A stretch of 64,000 nt of DNA from Marvania coccoides. Taxonomy: Eukaryota > Chlorophyta > Trebouxiophyceae > Chlorellales > Chlorellaceae. The stretch lies in assembly GCA_963854735.1 (NCBI GenBank), contig OY978098.1, positions 2,244,001 through 2,308,000 of the forward strand. Reading direction: 5' to 3'. Position numbers and translations under genes: made by a program. Positions 34,871 to 44,557 of this stretch are shown here, one piece after another. The notes below the pieces were generated by a model. It ran no database searches. It was not told the origin of the DNA and saw only the letters and a list, made by a program, of their open reading frames with translations. The first letter of the stretch is position 1. Each line of letters opens with the position of its first letter.

Positions 34871-36512
34871 ATGGCGCTTTGGGTGAACGCCTTCGCAGCA
34901 GTGCTGCTGCTGTTTTTGCATCCCAACATCCCCGTCAGCGCCACCGTAGTGCTGCAGGACAGCAATCTCACCTTTGAGAGCTTTCCAAACATGCCAGCAG
35001 ACTTTGGACCGCCCATTCCGCCCGCTGGAATTGGCGGCCTGCTTGTGGTCGCCGATCCAGCGGAGGGTTGTAGCCCACTTTCTACTCCTCGCTGGGCTCA
35101 AGAACGACAGTGGATTGCCCTGGTGTCCAGGTCGCAGGGCCGCTCTGATGACTGCACGTTTGACGTCAAGGTGAGCACCGAAATTTTGAGAGTCTGGTTT
35201 CGATCCAAGCCGCAGCGCGTCTCCATGCATCGGCATGTTCCATAGATACAGAGCCGGGCTGCGAGGACAGTCTTTCTGGTGGAAAGAGAAATATATAATT
35301 CGCGGTGTATTGCAGGTGCGCAACGCTCAGCGAGCTGGCGCGGTGGCTGCGATTGTGTATGACGACGTCGATGAAGGGTTGGTGATCATGGCCCGCCCGT
35401 TGAGGAACCCTGACCCTGGCATCCCTTCGGTGTTCGTCACCCGGGCGTCTGGGGTGCTCATGCAAAAGTTGATGGAGCCAGGGGTGACTAAAGCCATCAT
35501 CACGCCGGTGAGAAATTCCCTCTGTTTTCCACACACATTGTATACACTGTGGTGTTCAATAATGTGTGAATGCAATATTAGTTCGCATTTTCATACGCCT
35601 GGCGTGTTAAATTATATTCCCATTGTTTCACGTGTGCCCCCAGTGCATTATTGTCTTTGATTTAATCTTCCATTCCTCTTCCTTCCTATCTCGCAGATGT
35701 CAGACGTGATGTGGCTTTCCATGGTTCTCTCTGCATTTGCCGGATGTCTGGCCGTCTCCGTCCTCCTCTCCGCTTTCTACCTGGCCCGCCGCCCCGGCTT
35801 CGGCGGCTCAACCCCCGACGAGGAAGAGGGGGCGCTGGACCACCACCGGTCAAGCTTCATTCCGTGGCTCAACCAAGGCATGTCCGAAGCAGAGCTCGCC
35901 AAGCTGCCGGTCATCGTCCACACCGAAGCAGACGCAGTAGACAGCGACTCCGCCTCCGTTGACGCTGAAAATAGCGGGGAGGGGGGGCAAAGGTCGCGTG
36001 CCCGGCCGGTGGGGGGCTCAAAACGGCCGTGTGGAGACACGAGACGAGTCTGTGCGATCTGCTTGGAGCAGTACGAGGCAGGAGACAAGCTCAGGCTGCT
36101 GCCGTGCAACCACCGCTACCACAGCGTGTGCGTGGACCGCTGGTTGAGCTCCAGGCGGCCGCTGTGCCCCGTGTGCAAGTGGGACGCGACCAAGCAGCAT
36201 GAAGACGGCGCCAGCGACAGCTGCAATGCCAGCGGGACGCCACAGCAGCAGCAAGTTGGTGATGATGCGGCAGTGCTAAGCGGTGATGGTGGTAGGCAGC
36301 TTATGCAACAGGCCCTGGCGCTGCTTCCGCAGCGGTGGGTTGCATTTATAGGTAGGAGAGGTGGCGCTGCCGCTGCTGCTGTGCCTGTTGCTGCTAATGG
36401 TGCTGGGGAGGAAGACAACGAAGCAGCTCAGTTGCTGCCCTTGCATCCAGCGAGCGCCGGTGGGGCTCAAGAGGGGACAGCAGCGGTAGTGACTGCAACA
36501 GCAGTAGCGTAG
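34871..36512 (+). CDS. RMR: RMR-type PA-TM-RING-H2 protein (vacuolar sorting receptor / E3 ligase)
   Basis: Three exons: 34871..35170, 35316..35507, 35697..36512; 435 residues. Signal peptide ([23 protein letters not shown]), then a protease-associated domain (residues about 25-160) with [23 protein letters not shown] and [12 protein letters not shown]. One transmembrane segment follows ([26 protein letters not shown], about 165-190). The RING-H2 finger is complete: [32 protein letters not shown] ending CPVC. This PA-TM-RING order defines plant RMR receptors for storage-vacuole sorting and animal GRAIL/RNF13 ubiquitin ligases. The 130-residue tail is Ala/Gln-rich and low-complexity. Lumenal PA domain binding cargo is family knowledge; cargo here is unknown. 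Confidence 0.93.
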
Positions 36513-36930
36513 CAGCAGCAGGGGCTAGAGGAGGAGGAGCCGCGACGGCGGCGGCGGAGGAGTCGCTGTGGAGGTGGATCCGAGGCCTCGGTTTGATTAA
36601 TGCATACGCGCTCGAAATTTATTTTTTTCTTCTCCAAAAATAAAGTGACGGTTTTGACTCGAAATTAAATAAAGACGCCTACTACTCAGTTGTCCTGCTG
36701 TTGTTCATTTCCTTCTTTCTTTTTCTCTTTGTTTGTTTACCTTGTGCTGTTGTACCAGTCGAAAACGAATATAAAATTAGGAATACAAAACGCGTGCATG
36801 GTTTGTTTATTTTGTTGTTTTCTCCCAAACGCATGGCACAAGGGGAGGGGTGGGAATCTAATAATACAAAATCCGAAAAGAATGGCAGGTAAGGCAGGTT
36901 TGGTTGGGTGTTGTTGGTAGTGAGAGCAGC
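36513..36930. other. Convergent spacer, RMR / PUB gene
   Basis: 418 bp containing AT-rich 3' UTR-like sequence with AATAAA at 36639 on the plus strand. No ORF with similarity. Confidence 0.5.
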
Positions 36931-37657
36931 TCATGCCTGAGCCACTTCTTTGCGGTCGTTCTCAATCAGCGTGCGGAGTTCCCGCTGCGCCGACGTCCCC
37001 GGCAGCGAGGCAGCCGAGGCAGACCGTTTCATGTCCCGCTCTTTCTTTGTCAGCTCCTTCTGCGCGTCCTGGATGTCACGCACCTGCAAGGAGAGAGAAA
37101 AATCGAAAAAAAATAAGTAGTATAACTATAACACTCTTGAAGATGGCAGTTATAATCCTGTTGTGACCAATTTTCTTCGCATTTTTTTTAAACATGTTTC
37201 GATCCTTCTCCTTCGTTCAACCTCCCTTACCTGCGCCATGGTGAGGGTCTTTCCCTCGGGCAGCTTCAGCTGCGCCTCTCCATCCTCTCCCTGCACATCC
37301 TCCCAGCCCAGCATCTTCAGCACGACCATCGCCTCGGGCACCTGAGCGATGGTGGCGCTGATCTTCTTGTTGCTCAGCTTGATGGAGCGGTACTTGAGCT
37401 CCTTCGGCATCACCGCGGTGTTGTAGCAGAGCTTTTCAAGGATCTGCAAGCTCTCTATAGAGACAACCAGGCCCAGTGCTGCCTGCAGCGGGGTCGCCTT
37501 CTCCTTCAGCCTAGCCGTGGTGGAGAAGTAGCCTGCGAGCAAAGTGAAGTGGGAGAGGGTTTTAATTTTAATTTGACGTGTAAATTATTGCGCAGCGTTG
37601 GACGCTCGGCTGCAAGAAGCGAGCGCTATCCATGGAGTACTTGCCTGCGTAGCCCAT
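36931..37657 (-). CDS. Small PUB (PUG)-domain protein
   Basis: Three exons: 37657..37645 (only 13 coding bases), 37532..37231, 37083..36931; 155 residues. The first intron has a GC donor (GCAG|GCAAGT). Residues 25-100 form a PUB/PUG domain: LQILEKLCYNTAVMPKELKY, RSIKLSNKKISATIAQVPEAM and VVLKMLGW, followed by LPEGKTLTMAQVRD. PUB domains bind the C-terminal tail of the AAA ATPase p97/CDC48. The rest is a charged helix (KELTKKERDMKR) with no UBX or glycanase domain. Likely a CDC48 cofactor or adaptor (inference from domain). The tiny first exon is set by the ATG-GGC-TAC-GCA-G frame and could be wrong if translation starts elsewhere. Confidence 0.78.
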
Positions 37658-38019
37658 TGTGGGGTATTCTTGCCTATTGGCAGCGGAAGGCTGGCGCAGA
37701 AACTTCAAGGCTGGGCTTGAAAGGATACAAGGGGAGAGGAGCGTTTCCGCCTCTTGCTTTACAAAAAAATGGTGTGAACGATATGAAAAATAAAATCTTT
37801 GAGAAGAGCAGCAGAAGGAGAGAGAAATAAAACGCATTCAAAATTTTGGACCCTCGCTTAAAAATGTAAAGGAGACCTTTGCCATCCAAAAAGCACTTGA
37901 ATACGTATAACATTTGACAAACTATTGATCTTTAGAGCCCCAGCCCTCTCTCCCATTGACAGTTGACAACTGACAAAATTGTCGATCAGCGCTCACTTAC
38001 TTCCCTGCGGAAGTATAAT

Positions 38020-38235
38020 ATGAGCACGTTTATAATCACCAAACAAAAACGGGAATGGAGATTGCAAAATGTGCAGTTCACGCAAGCACGAATAGCTTTA
38101 GGCATTGCACTTGTGATCTTATGCCTTTGGCTCCTTCACCCAAGCTCAAGCGATCAAAAACACCATTATAATGGCGAGTTATTTGTCATATTGCTGGAAG
38201 AACAGCCGATGGTACAGCTCCGCCTCAATGTTTAG
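38020..38235 (+). other. ORF with one transmembrane segment, possible 5' exon of METTL24-like gene
   Basis: An ATG at 38020 opens a 71-codon frame with a basic front and a single hydrophobic span (ALGIALVILCLWLL), ideal for a Golgi type II anchor. It lies directly before the methyltransferase exons on the same strand. However, no donor site within it has the phase (1) needed to join the next exon at 38281. Either the gene model differs or this ORF is not coding. Confidence 0.35.
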
Positions 38236-38280
38236 GACCGACTGGTAAACACCGCCCCCGTCGCTTTGCTGTCTTTGCAG

Positions 38281-39619
38281 ATCCCCGGGCGATACACACG
38301 CCAGCCTACCCAGAGTACTCCTTCACCTACAATACCCTGGACTTTGGAAATGCCTCCCAGCCTTCTTTTGTGCCGCATTTCGGCGGAACCTACGGCAACC
38401 AGGCGCTGCACAACTTGACTTCCTGGGCTTCGACGCTCTTCCTGCGCACCATGCTGGCCTACCGAGACTTCATGAAGACCAAGTGCCGCAGCCAAGACGC
38501 CGACTGCGCTGCAGTGAGTGCTATACGAAAGACATATGTGAATTTTTCATTTTCATTTTGGCGCTGAAAAGTTGCAAAGTAAACGCTTTCAATAAATCAA
38601 CGATGTGCATTTTTCGTTGCAGGCTGCCACTCGTCGTCAGTACGATGAGCCCCAGGGGTTTTCAAAATACGATCTATTCAACCCAGTGGTCACCTGTCCC
38701 GGAGGCAGGCCAGTGCAGCGCATGGGCGGAAACGTGTCTTTCGAAGACGACGGAGGCAAATATCTGTGCATGGACCTTCTCAAGCCTCCATGCTCCATTT
38801 TATCGCTGGGCAGCAACGGTGGGGCCATGTCCTGTTGCATGGAGTCGTCTAGATAAAAATGCCATGCAATAGCTTTTCTTCGTAAGATAGCTTTCATCTG
38901 ACAATTTTTTTCTTTCAGGCGACTTTACGTTTGAGGAAGCCATGCTGAAGTCCACACAGTGCAACATTTATACATTCGACTGGTGAGTTACTTCTTCAGA
39001 ACTAATCAAGACAATCTGCGATGCTTTTACCGCATTTCCCCCCAAAATTACAGCACATACGATGGGCAGAGCATTGACCGCCGCCACCAGTACTATAAAA
39101 AGTGTCTGGGGTCGCCGGCAAGAGCGGCCAAGGACGCCTCTTTCACCACTCTGGAAGCGGCAGCAAACTGGTTGGGCGTGGAGCGCATCAACCTGCTGAA
39201 GATCGACGTGGAGGGGTTCGAGTACGACGTGCTGTCGGAGTGGACCCAGACGGACATCGCGTTGCCTGAGCAGATAGCCATCGAAATCCATCACTCGGAG
39301 GTACGCACTTCCAATAAAAGTAGAAACACAATTACTCACTGCCCTTCTATGCGCTAAGATCCCCCCATATTTGTTCACCGTTTAGGTCATCTACTACCCC
39401 AACGCCATCAACGATAAAACCGACTTTTCGAACCTGCTGTGGCCCATGCACAACCTGTCGATGAGCGACCTCTCGCTGTTCTTCCATCACCTCAGCAGTC
39501 TAGGCTACGGCATCGTGTCCAGAGAAGACAACCCGCTGGGCAAGTGCTGCAGTGAATTTTTATTGATGAAGGTGGGCGACTGGGTCCCCCTACGGTCAAA
39601 GGCAAAGGCGGGGTACTGA
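38281..39619 (+). CDS. METTL24 / Methyltransf_21-like methyltransferase
   Basis: Five exons resolved: 38281..38513, 38623..38818, 38919..38982, 39054..39300, 39386..39619; about 325 residues; the N-terminus is unresolved. All listed joins keep phase. Core motifs: YLCMDLLKPPCSILSLGSNGDFTFEEAML (SAM-binding strand and loop), CNIYTFDCTYDGQS (acidic end of strand 2), and INLLKIDVEGFEYDVL, the K-D-E-G-x-E signature shared by FkbM-like enzymes and METTL24. IAIEIHHSEV follows as strand 5. Proteins of this family are usually secretory-pathway membrane proteins of unknown substrate. Without splicing, the frame would continue upstream to 38172 without an ATG, so the first intron's acceptor at 38280 is probable but not certain. 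Confidence 0.78.
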
Positions 39620-39776
39620 ACAATATTGAAAGCCGTGCAGGCGCATTGATTTATGACCAAACCCCGTGTTTAACTCCTTTATTGTGGAATCAATTTTTTC
39701 AATTCTATTTTTTACATTCAATAGCATTTACTTACGAATCTATGTTAAAAATACAATCAAAATCAGCGTCTTTTCG

Positions 39777-40870
39777 TCACTCCTGTTTTGTACTCTTTGT
39801 CGCTGCTGCCGCCGGCGCCACGGCAGCCGCCTTGGCTCCCAGCACCAGGGTAACCACCTCAAGGGCCACCAGGGTGGGCAGTACCTGGATGAGATTGTAC
39901 TGCAGCCAGAAGAGCAGTTGGACGGCCAGAATAGCAGCAATGCCGACGTGGAAGCCAATGGAGAGAACAAAGCCAGCGCCAGAGGTGGGGAAGCCCTGCA
40001 GTTGGTGAAGCAGACGAATGAGGGGTTAAAAATCAAGGCAAAAAATCATTGGGGAAACAATTGAATAATTTTCGCTAATAAAAACCGGAATTACTATTCA
40101 CCTTGGTATTTGCGCCCACCATGAGGGCGGACAGCACAAACACCACCAGCGGGACCAGCGTGAGCGCCGTGAACACGAGCGACACCACAGCAGGGGTCCT
40201 CATTTCTGGCGCACGGTGAGCGTGTTTGATCTCAGGCTTGGTCACTGCCTCGACCTTGAAGAGGGGCTTAGGGGCGGGGGGCTGGTTGCCGTCAGGCGCG
40301 GGGTGGTGCAGCACAGCGACCTCTCCCAGGGCCCACTCGATGGCAGCACCGGGGGAGGCTGAACCGATGAGCAAAACGGCCTCAAAAGCGCCGCCCTGGG
40401 GGCCCATCTGCGCCTCAATGCCCGCCGAAGTCACCACAACCTCCAGCTGATCGCGCTTGGGCGAGGCGGAGAAGTAGGCTGCCTGGCCGGCGGCCATGCT
40501 GGTGAGGCGAAGGAAGGCCTGGTCTGGTCGCACGGTGGCGCCATCGGGGCCCAGGATTTGGAAAGAAACCTGTTTGGAGGGGTGTGAAGTGGGGTGAGGG
40601 TGGTGGCCAAGGAAACTGGGGATGGTTGAGGAGCCATCAACTGAAAAACATAAATGATCGATAGGGCACCTTGAACTTTTGTGTATGATCCAGCGACAGC
40701 GTTTTACTCGGTGTCGAGCTGAAATCCAGCCTGATGGACTCAGTGGCCGTGCCATCGGTCTCCTCGATCGCAAGAGCCGCTTCTTTGATTGAAATTTTAG
40801 AATATGCCGTTGCCAGCTGGCCTGCGCAGAGGCAGACCAGCAGCAGCAGTTGCAGCGCTTTATTCGACAT
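39777..40870 (-). CDS. RPN2: Ribophorin II / SWP1, oligosaccharyltransferase subunit (short form)
   Basis: Three exons: 40870..40670, 40569..40102, 39995..39777; 295 residues. A signal peptide (LQLLLLVCLCAGQLATAYS) starts the protein. A lumenal beta domain runs to about residue 180, followed by the hallmark KPEIKHAHRAPEMRTPAVVSL and three membrane helices (LVFTALTLVPLVVFVLSAL, FVLSIGFHVGIAAILAVQLLFWLQ, VLPTLVALEVVTLVLG). This is the C-terminal half of ribophorin II. The length is near yeast Swp1 (286) and less than half that of plant HAP6 (about 690) or human RPN2 (631). It works in the ER oligosaccharyltransferase that N-glycosylates nascent proteins. Convergent with the METTL24-like gene, 158 bp between stops. 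Confidence 0.93.
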
Positions 40871-41278
40871 TTTATTATTAATAAAAACGCACAGAAAGGC
40901 CCGCCCAAAACTTCATTCATAAGGTGGAAAAAAACAAAAAACTCCTGCATATTTGTCTGTCATTGTATCTAACCTGAATCGACGCATTCTAAATAGCATT
41001 GTCACGAACAAACTTGAGTTTTGCGCCTGGCGCAGGAGTAAATGAATAGCAACGTGAAAAAATAGTTTTTTAGTCCCCCCCGAAGAAGTTCAATGTTTCT
41101 CAGAGACGAAAGAGAGCAGAATTTCGCCTGCCGCAGACGTTGACAGACGCACAACACGCAAATTTTGACCGCCCCGGCGGCCACAGCGACACGGAATCAT
41201 GGCCAGTCTAGCAAACGGGATGGGCTCTTTACCTCTCTTAAAATGCCTACAATTTAGGCACGATTGCCAGTGAGTTTC
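40871..41278. promoter_or_regulatory. Divergent spacer, ribophorin II / CBP60-like
   Basis: 408 bp between start codons. An acceptor-like TTTAG ends at 41255, so an upstream 5' exon of the CBP60-like gene may lie here. No ORF is convincing. Confidence 0.4.
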
Positions 41279-44080
41279 ATGCATTCACCTTCAGCAATGT
41301 TTCCAGCTCCTTGCACCGTGCCCCCTCCCCCCGTTTTCGCCAACATTTTTGGAACTTCCCCAAATCCTCGAGCTGGTCTCGTGCGTGGGTCTCCTTGCCC
41401 TCGCCCCCATTTCGCCCCATCCCTCTCCTACCATTTCTCTGCAATTATCTGTAGGCACCTGGGCTGCTCCGACCGCGCCTGCCCGCAGTGCATGTTGTGC
41501 CAGCGGCGGCGCTGCGTTGGCAACTTTGCCCACAAATACCTCGCCCCCTGCGACGTGCTGGAGGCCAAGTGCGGCGCCCAGATCTATGTCGTCGTTCTGG
41601 ACACCGCAAATGGCGCCCTGGTTCAGACTGGCTTCGAGGACGCCTTTCTGCAGCTGTCGCTGGTGGACGGCCGCAAACTGGCGGCAGAGGGGGAGTGGGA
41701 GGAGGCGCTAGACCGGTGTCAGCTGCTGGTCAACAAGCAGGGGCATCCGCTGCTGGCGCACGGCCGCAGCGGCGCCTACTCTGATGAAAGCGCGGTGGTG
41801 GTGCCTATGATTGCTGGCCAAGCCATGCTGCCCGATCTCAAGGTGACAGACTCCTCGGAGGCGCTGCTCACGGGGCGCGCGCCCCCCTTCCGCCTCCTGG
41901 CCCGCGTGGTGCAGCGTGGGGGCCTCCCCATGCCTGGCGTCGCTCCGGTTCTGTCGGAGCCATTTGTGGTGGCTACAGCGCGCGTGAAGGGCGCGGCTAA
42001 AGCGGAGATCCCGCACGTGAACGACCACATCGGCAAGCTGGAGGGCCTGGGGGTGCAGACGCAGAAGAAGCTGGAAGATATTGCGGCGGCGGCGGCGTCG
42101 GTGGGGATCACCGGGCTGCAGGTGCCTGAGAACTGCGTGAAGCAGGTGGGGCAGTTTCGGGAGCTGGTGGAGGTGGCAGAGAACAGTCGCTCGCTGCGGG
42201 AGACGCTGAAGCAGGTGCTGCGGCTGACCAAAGGGTGGGACGTTGCACGGGACCACGCGCGGCGGGCCGTGCACACAGACGCGCAGCTGCGGGTGTTCCA
42301 TCCCGACGGGCGCACTGACGTGGGGCTGGTGTACCGCTGCGGTACCTTTAACGTGGTGGACATCAACCAGCCGGTGGGGCTGCTGCGGCGGCGGCGGGGA
42401 GAGCAGCAGCGCCCCGATCAGGAGCTCGTGGACGTCATTTGGCTAGACAACGACGTGAGCTCGTGGCCCGAGGCCGTGCGGCGCATCGTCCCCCGCGCCG
42501 CCACCGCCTGGTGGCACGAAAGCCACCCTGGGTGGGCGTTTCTGCCGCTGACAGTGGCCCACATTCCGCCCTACACACACAACGGCAAACCTGCCACCCA
42601 AATCTCGCTCTACTCGTTCACGCTGAAGCAGTCGCCGCCAGTGAGCGGCTCGGGGGCGCCTGGGGGCGGCGCTGCGGCGATGAGCGGAGAGGGAGGGGCG
42701 CAGGGCAATGGCGGAGGCATGCTGGGAGGGGGGCTTGCAGGCCTCGCAGCGTTGGGGCTGCAGCCCCCTGGCGGGGGTGGCGGTGCTGCCCCATTGTCTA
42801 CGGGGCTGCTGGGGCTGGGAAGGACCCAAAATGGCGGGGCAGCGGCAGGCGGGGGCGATGCTCCCGCCTCCTTCCCTGGCGCATTTCCATCCGTGCCCCC
42901 AGAGGTGCTGGCCACCCTGGGGATGGGGGGAGGCCCGGCGCGTGGCAGCGCCATGGTTCCGTTTGGCGGCGGCGGCGCCGACGGCCTGGGAGGGGCGTTG
43001 GGCGGCGGTTTAGACGTCGGCATGGGGGGCGGTGTCGACGAAAGCCTGTCCCCTTTTGAGGACCCTGCTTTCCAGCAGCTCATGCAGATGGTGGCGGCCA
43101 ACAACCAGCCGCCCGCGGAGCAGCAGCAGCACCAACAGCAGCAGCAACAACACCAGAGCCAGCAGCAACAGCACGGTGGCCCTGCGCCGCCCTCTGGCGA
43201 GTCCGATGGCGGATCAAAGGGCAAGCGCAAGGCAGACGCCTCGCTGGATTCCTGGATGGCCATGCACGGGTCTCTAGACTACGATATCGATCTCCCAGGC
43301 TCGCTACGCGGCATGGACACGCTGCCCACCCTCAACCCCCCCCGTCCGTCGGCCCCCGGCAGCGGCAACAGCAGCGGTGCGGGGCCGCGCACTGTGGTGG
43401 GAAACTTGCTGCCTATGGGGCGGGGAGGGTCGATAGACCTGCCTGCCCCCGCTGGAGGCCTCGGTACGATGCCAATTGGCGCGCCAGGGTCGGGAACAGC
43501 AGGAGGAGCAGCGGGAACTGGAGGCGGCGGAAGCGGCAGCGATGCCGGCACTTCGGTGCCCTTTGCAGAGTTTCTGGCTGCGGTGCAGCAGCAGCGCGCG
43601 CAGCAGCGGGCGCAGCAGATGGAGGCGGCGCCGGCGAGCGGGAAGATCCCTTCTGGGGGGGCACTGCGGCGACCTTCATCCCGCTCCTCTGCTGGCGGCA
43701 GCATCCCTGACGATGCGCCCGCCGCGCTGCCGCCGCGCATAACCATGGGGCAGCTGCGCAGCATGTTCACGCGGGCGGTGCGCCAAGAGATCCCTTTCTC
43801 GGAGGTCGAATCTTTCTTGGCGCAGCACGGCCTCATTTCTCCCGACAACAGCGGCACCACTGTCAGTATCGGTGGGGGTGGGGGTGGTCCCCTGTCTGGG
43901 CAGCCAGATCCTACCAATGCCATGCAAATGGAGGCGGCAACAAACCACGGCGGCGGCCCTGGAGGCCTGGGGGGTGGCGGCGGTGACGGGGGCGGTGCTT
44001 TTATCCCCCTTGACTTTGGCGACCAGGCTGGGCTGCACGATATGCGCAGCATGGAAGACATGTTGCCAGCGTACCGATAG
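41279..44080 (+). CDS. Large low-complexity protein with CBP60-like core, putative transcription factor
   Basis: Reads as one open frame of 933 residues from the ATG at 41279. A good 70-nt intron (41385..41454, GTGGGT...CTGTAG) may be removed instead, which would change the first 35 residues and require another start, so the N-terminus is uncertain. Residues about 60-100 are Cys-rich (CSDRACPQCMLCQRRRC). Residues about 105-420 show a pattern like the calmodulin-binding CBP60/SARD1 DNA-binding core: LPDLKVTDSSEALL, FRLLARVV, EPFVVATARVKG, then an all-helical segment. This resemblance is distant. The remaining 470 residues are Gly/Gln/Pro-rich, including a CAG-coded glutamine tract near 43117-43170, and end with SMEDMLPAYR. 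Nuclear regulatory function is inference. Confidence 0.5.
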   Translation: MHSPSAMFPAPCTVPPPPVFANIFGTSPNPRAGLVRGSPCPRPHFAPSLSYHFSAIICRHLGCSDRACPQCMLCQRRRCVGNFAHKYLAPCDVLEAKCGAQIYVVVLDTANGALVQTGFEDAFLQLSLVDGRKLAAEGEWEEALDRCQLLVNKQGHPLLAHGRSGAYSDESAVVVPMIAGQAMLPDLKVTDSSEALLTGRAPPFRLLARVVQRGGLPMPGVAPVLSEPFVVATARVKGAAKAEIPHVNDHIGKLEGLGVQTQKKLEDIAAAAASVGITGLQVPENCVKQVGQFRELVEVAENSRSLRETLKQVLRLTKGWDVARDHARRAVHTDAQLRVFHPDGRTDVGLVYRCGTFNVVDINQPVGLLRRRRGEQQRPDQELVDVIWLDNDVSSWPEAVRRIVPRAATAWWHESHPGWAFLPLTVAHIPPYTHNGKPATQISLYSFTLKQSPPVSGSGAPGGGAAAMSGEGGAQGNGGGMLGGGLAGLAALGLQPPGGGGGAAPLSTGLLGLGRTQNGGAAAGGGDAPASFPGAFPSVPPEVLATLGMGGGPARGSAMVPFGGGGADGLGGALGGGLDVGMGGGVDESLSPFEDPAFQQLMQMVAANNQPPAEQQQHQQQQQQHQSQQQQHGGPAPPSGESDGGSKGKRKADASLDSWMAMHGSLDYDIDLPGSLRGMDTLPTLNPPRPSAPGSGNSSGAGPRTVVGNLLPMGRGGSIDLPAPAGGLGTMPIGAPGSGTAGGAAGTGGGGSGSDAGTSVPFAEFLAAVQQQRAQQRAQQMEAAPASGKIPSGGALRRPSSRSSAGGSIPDDAPAALPPRITMGQLRSMFTRAVRQEIPFSEVESFLAQHGLISPDNSGTTVSIGGGGGGPLSGQPDPTNAMQMEAATNHGGGPGGLGGGGGDGGGAFIPLDFGDQAGLHDMRSMEDMLPAYR

Positions 44081-44557
44081 GTTGCCCTGCCCCGCCAATA
44101 AGAAATATTTTCATAGAGAGTAGACACAGTTTTATTATCCCCCCTTTAAATTTTGTTTACCGCTCTTCTTCTTCTTCTTCTTCTGACGCTTCAGCTCACC
44201 ATATACAGCACATTGATTGCATTTAAGCGCAAGCTATTTCTGTAGATAAACAAAAGACATCTTTGTACACCATGCATGCAAATACAAGCCCCTTGTAAAT
44301 CCAAGCCTGCATCAGTCATTGATCATCTATTCATCCGAGCTAGAAATACAGCTTTGCTTCTCATTTTATTAACTGCGAAGCTGTCTCCTGTTGACTTTTG
44401 GCATGCCCGGATGGTGGAGTAAAACATCGATAACAGATGCTCTCATATTTACATGTCAACTACTTGCATATACCCTAAGGTGCGATGACCTTCCGTTTCA
44501 AACGCACAGTCAGCCAAACCACGATCGCTCTCTCTCTCTCGGTTCAGTCATATTCAC
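44081..44557. other. Convergent spacer, CBP60-like / AP-2 alpha
   Basis: 477 bp. Contains a CTT microsatellite at about 44163-44182 and a short CT repeat near 44528-44540. No gene recognised. Confidence 0.5.
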
